This document shows, piece after piece, positions 55,134 through 55,286 of a stretch of 55,286 nt of DNA. Origin of the DNA: a virus; the IMG/VR virus record IMGVR_UViG_3300027896_000052, positions 1-55,286 of that record; one strand, 5' to 3'. Both the position numbers and the translations under genes were made by a program. Numbering within the stretch: the stretch's first letter is position 1; every line of letters begins with the position of its first letter. The notes under the pieces were generated by a model that was not told the origin of the DNA, did not search any database, and saw only the letters and a program-made list of their open reading frames with translations.

Positions 55134-55286
55134 TCAGATGATATACCAGGTCCCGGCGCCGCCGTCCTGGATCGTTATATTGACCCATTGAGCTGCGATG
55201 ATGTAGCTCGCAGCCCCGTCGATCGTTTCGGCCCCGTTCGGGGTCAGGGTGACCGTGAAGGCGGAGGCATCGATTTTCTTGACGTT
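55134..55286 (-). CDS. Tail fibre accessory protein, 3' part (wrap copy, allele B end)
   Basis: The last 50 codons and stop of the gene complete at 1521-2042, cut by the contig edge. Identical in its first 127 bases to 1547-1673, then differing in the final codons (GTWYII here, GAWYIL there) up to the stop. Shows that the breakpoint lies inside this gene. Confidence 0.85.
   Translation of the reverse strand, partial: NVKKIDASAFTVTLTPNGAETIDGAASYIIAAQWVNITIQDGGAGTWYII
55160..55286. repeat. 127-bp exact repeat of 1547-1673 (contig end)
   Basis: Second occurrence of bases 1547-1673. Just outside it (55159 against 1546) the copies differ. Confidence 0.93.

Noticed and set aside
1-55286. Direct terminal repeat of about 1.5 kb marking physical genome ends
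   Set aside because: Only 100 and 127 bases at the outer edges are identical; the interior is diverged. Physical terminal repeats are kept identical by replication.
1-55286. tRNA genes, CRISPR arrays, insertion sequences, integrase or attachment sites
   Set aside because: None was seen by reading both strands; no transposase or integrase-like protein, no regularly spaced repeats and no cloverleaf noticed. A tRNA scan could still find one I missed.

Overview
The window is the unrolled genome of a tailed bacteriophage, GC-rich by eye, with a siphovirus-type layout. It has a terminase, portal, MuF-like protein, XkdF-type protease, scaffold, HK97-type capsid, connectors, tail tube, frameshifted tail chaperones, tape measure and tail tip, but no sheath gene. 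About 60 genes run on the minus strand as one near-continuous series, most joined by ATGA, TGATG or GTGA overlaps. A short block at 52.06-54.03 kb runs on the plus strand. I see no integrase, CI-like repressor, tRNA, rRNA, CRISPR array, DNA polymerase, helicase or primase. The host cannot be named from the sequence; a GC-rich bacterium with ordinary sigma70-like promoters (TTGACA, 17 bp, TATNNT) fits.

Ends: bases 1-100 repeat 53735-53834 exactly, and the last 127 bases (55160-55286) repeat 1547-1673 exactly. Between these anchors the two copies differ. The contig therefore appears to pass the same circular or permuted genome (about 53.6-53.7 kb) slightly more than once, through two alleles of one variable locus: allele A at 101-1546 and allele B at 53835-55159. 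The locus holds the last tail-tip gene, a convergent terminator and a small plus-strand gene next to a GIY-YIG homing endonuclease.

Layout, read along minus-strand transcription from high to low coordinates. (1) 51.9-49.1 kb: divergent promoters, a ribbon-helix-helix regulator, a protein of unknown function that may be an annealing protein, and a PD-(D/E)XK exonuclease. (2) 49.07-44.2 kb: a promoter and a structured attenuator-like leader, a replication initiator, small coiled-coil proteins, and a Cys-rich TIM-barrel glycoside-hydrolase-like protein. (3) 44.2-36.9 kb: accessory genes including a Gp37/Gp68-type radical SAM protein, a RuvC-like resolvase, an ASCH protein, a MazG-like protein and several small zinc-ribbon or membrane proteins. 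(4) 36.9-34.8 kb: a terminator, a promoter, then amidase and membrane (lysis) proteins. (5) 34.8-31.8 kb: a ParB-like protein, a nuclease-like protein, a second ASCH protein and small proteins. (6) 31.8-17.4 kb: packaging and head genes, interrupted by a lipoprotein dual-specificity phosphatase and a glycosyltransferase-like protein, with an internal promoter before scaffold and capsid. (7) 17.4-8.8 kb: connectors and tail genes, with an eight-gene glycan and methyl-transfer cassette inserted between two connector genes. (8) 8.8-0.7 kb: tape measure, tail tip and the variable tail protein, ending at a bidirectional terminator facing the plus-strand block.

The most unusual features are the glycan cassette fused into the structural operon, the secreted phosphatase in the head operon, the two-allele tail locus beside a homing endonuclease, the leader RNA of the replication gene, and a 24-bp repeat that puts the same octapeptide into the terminase tail and the MuF-like protein.
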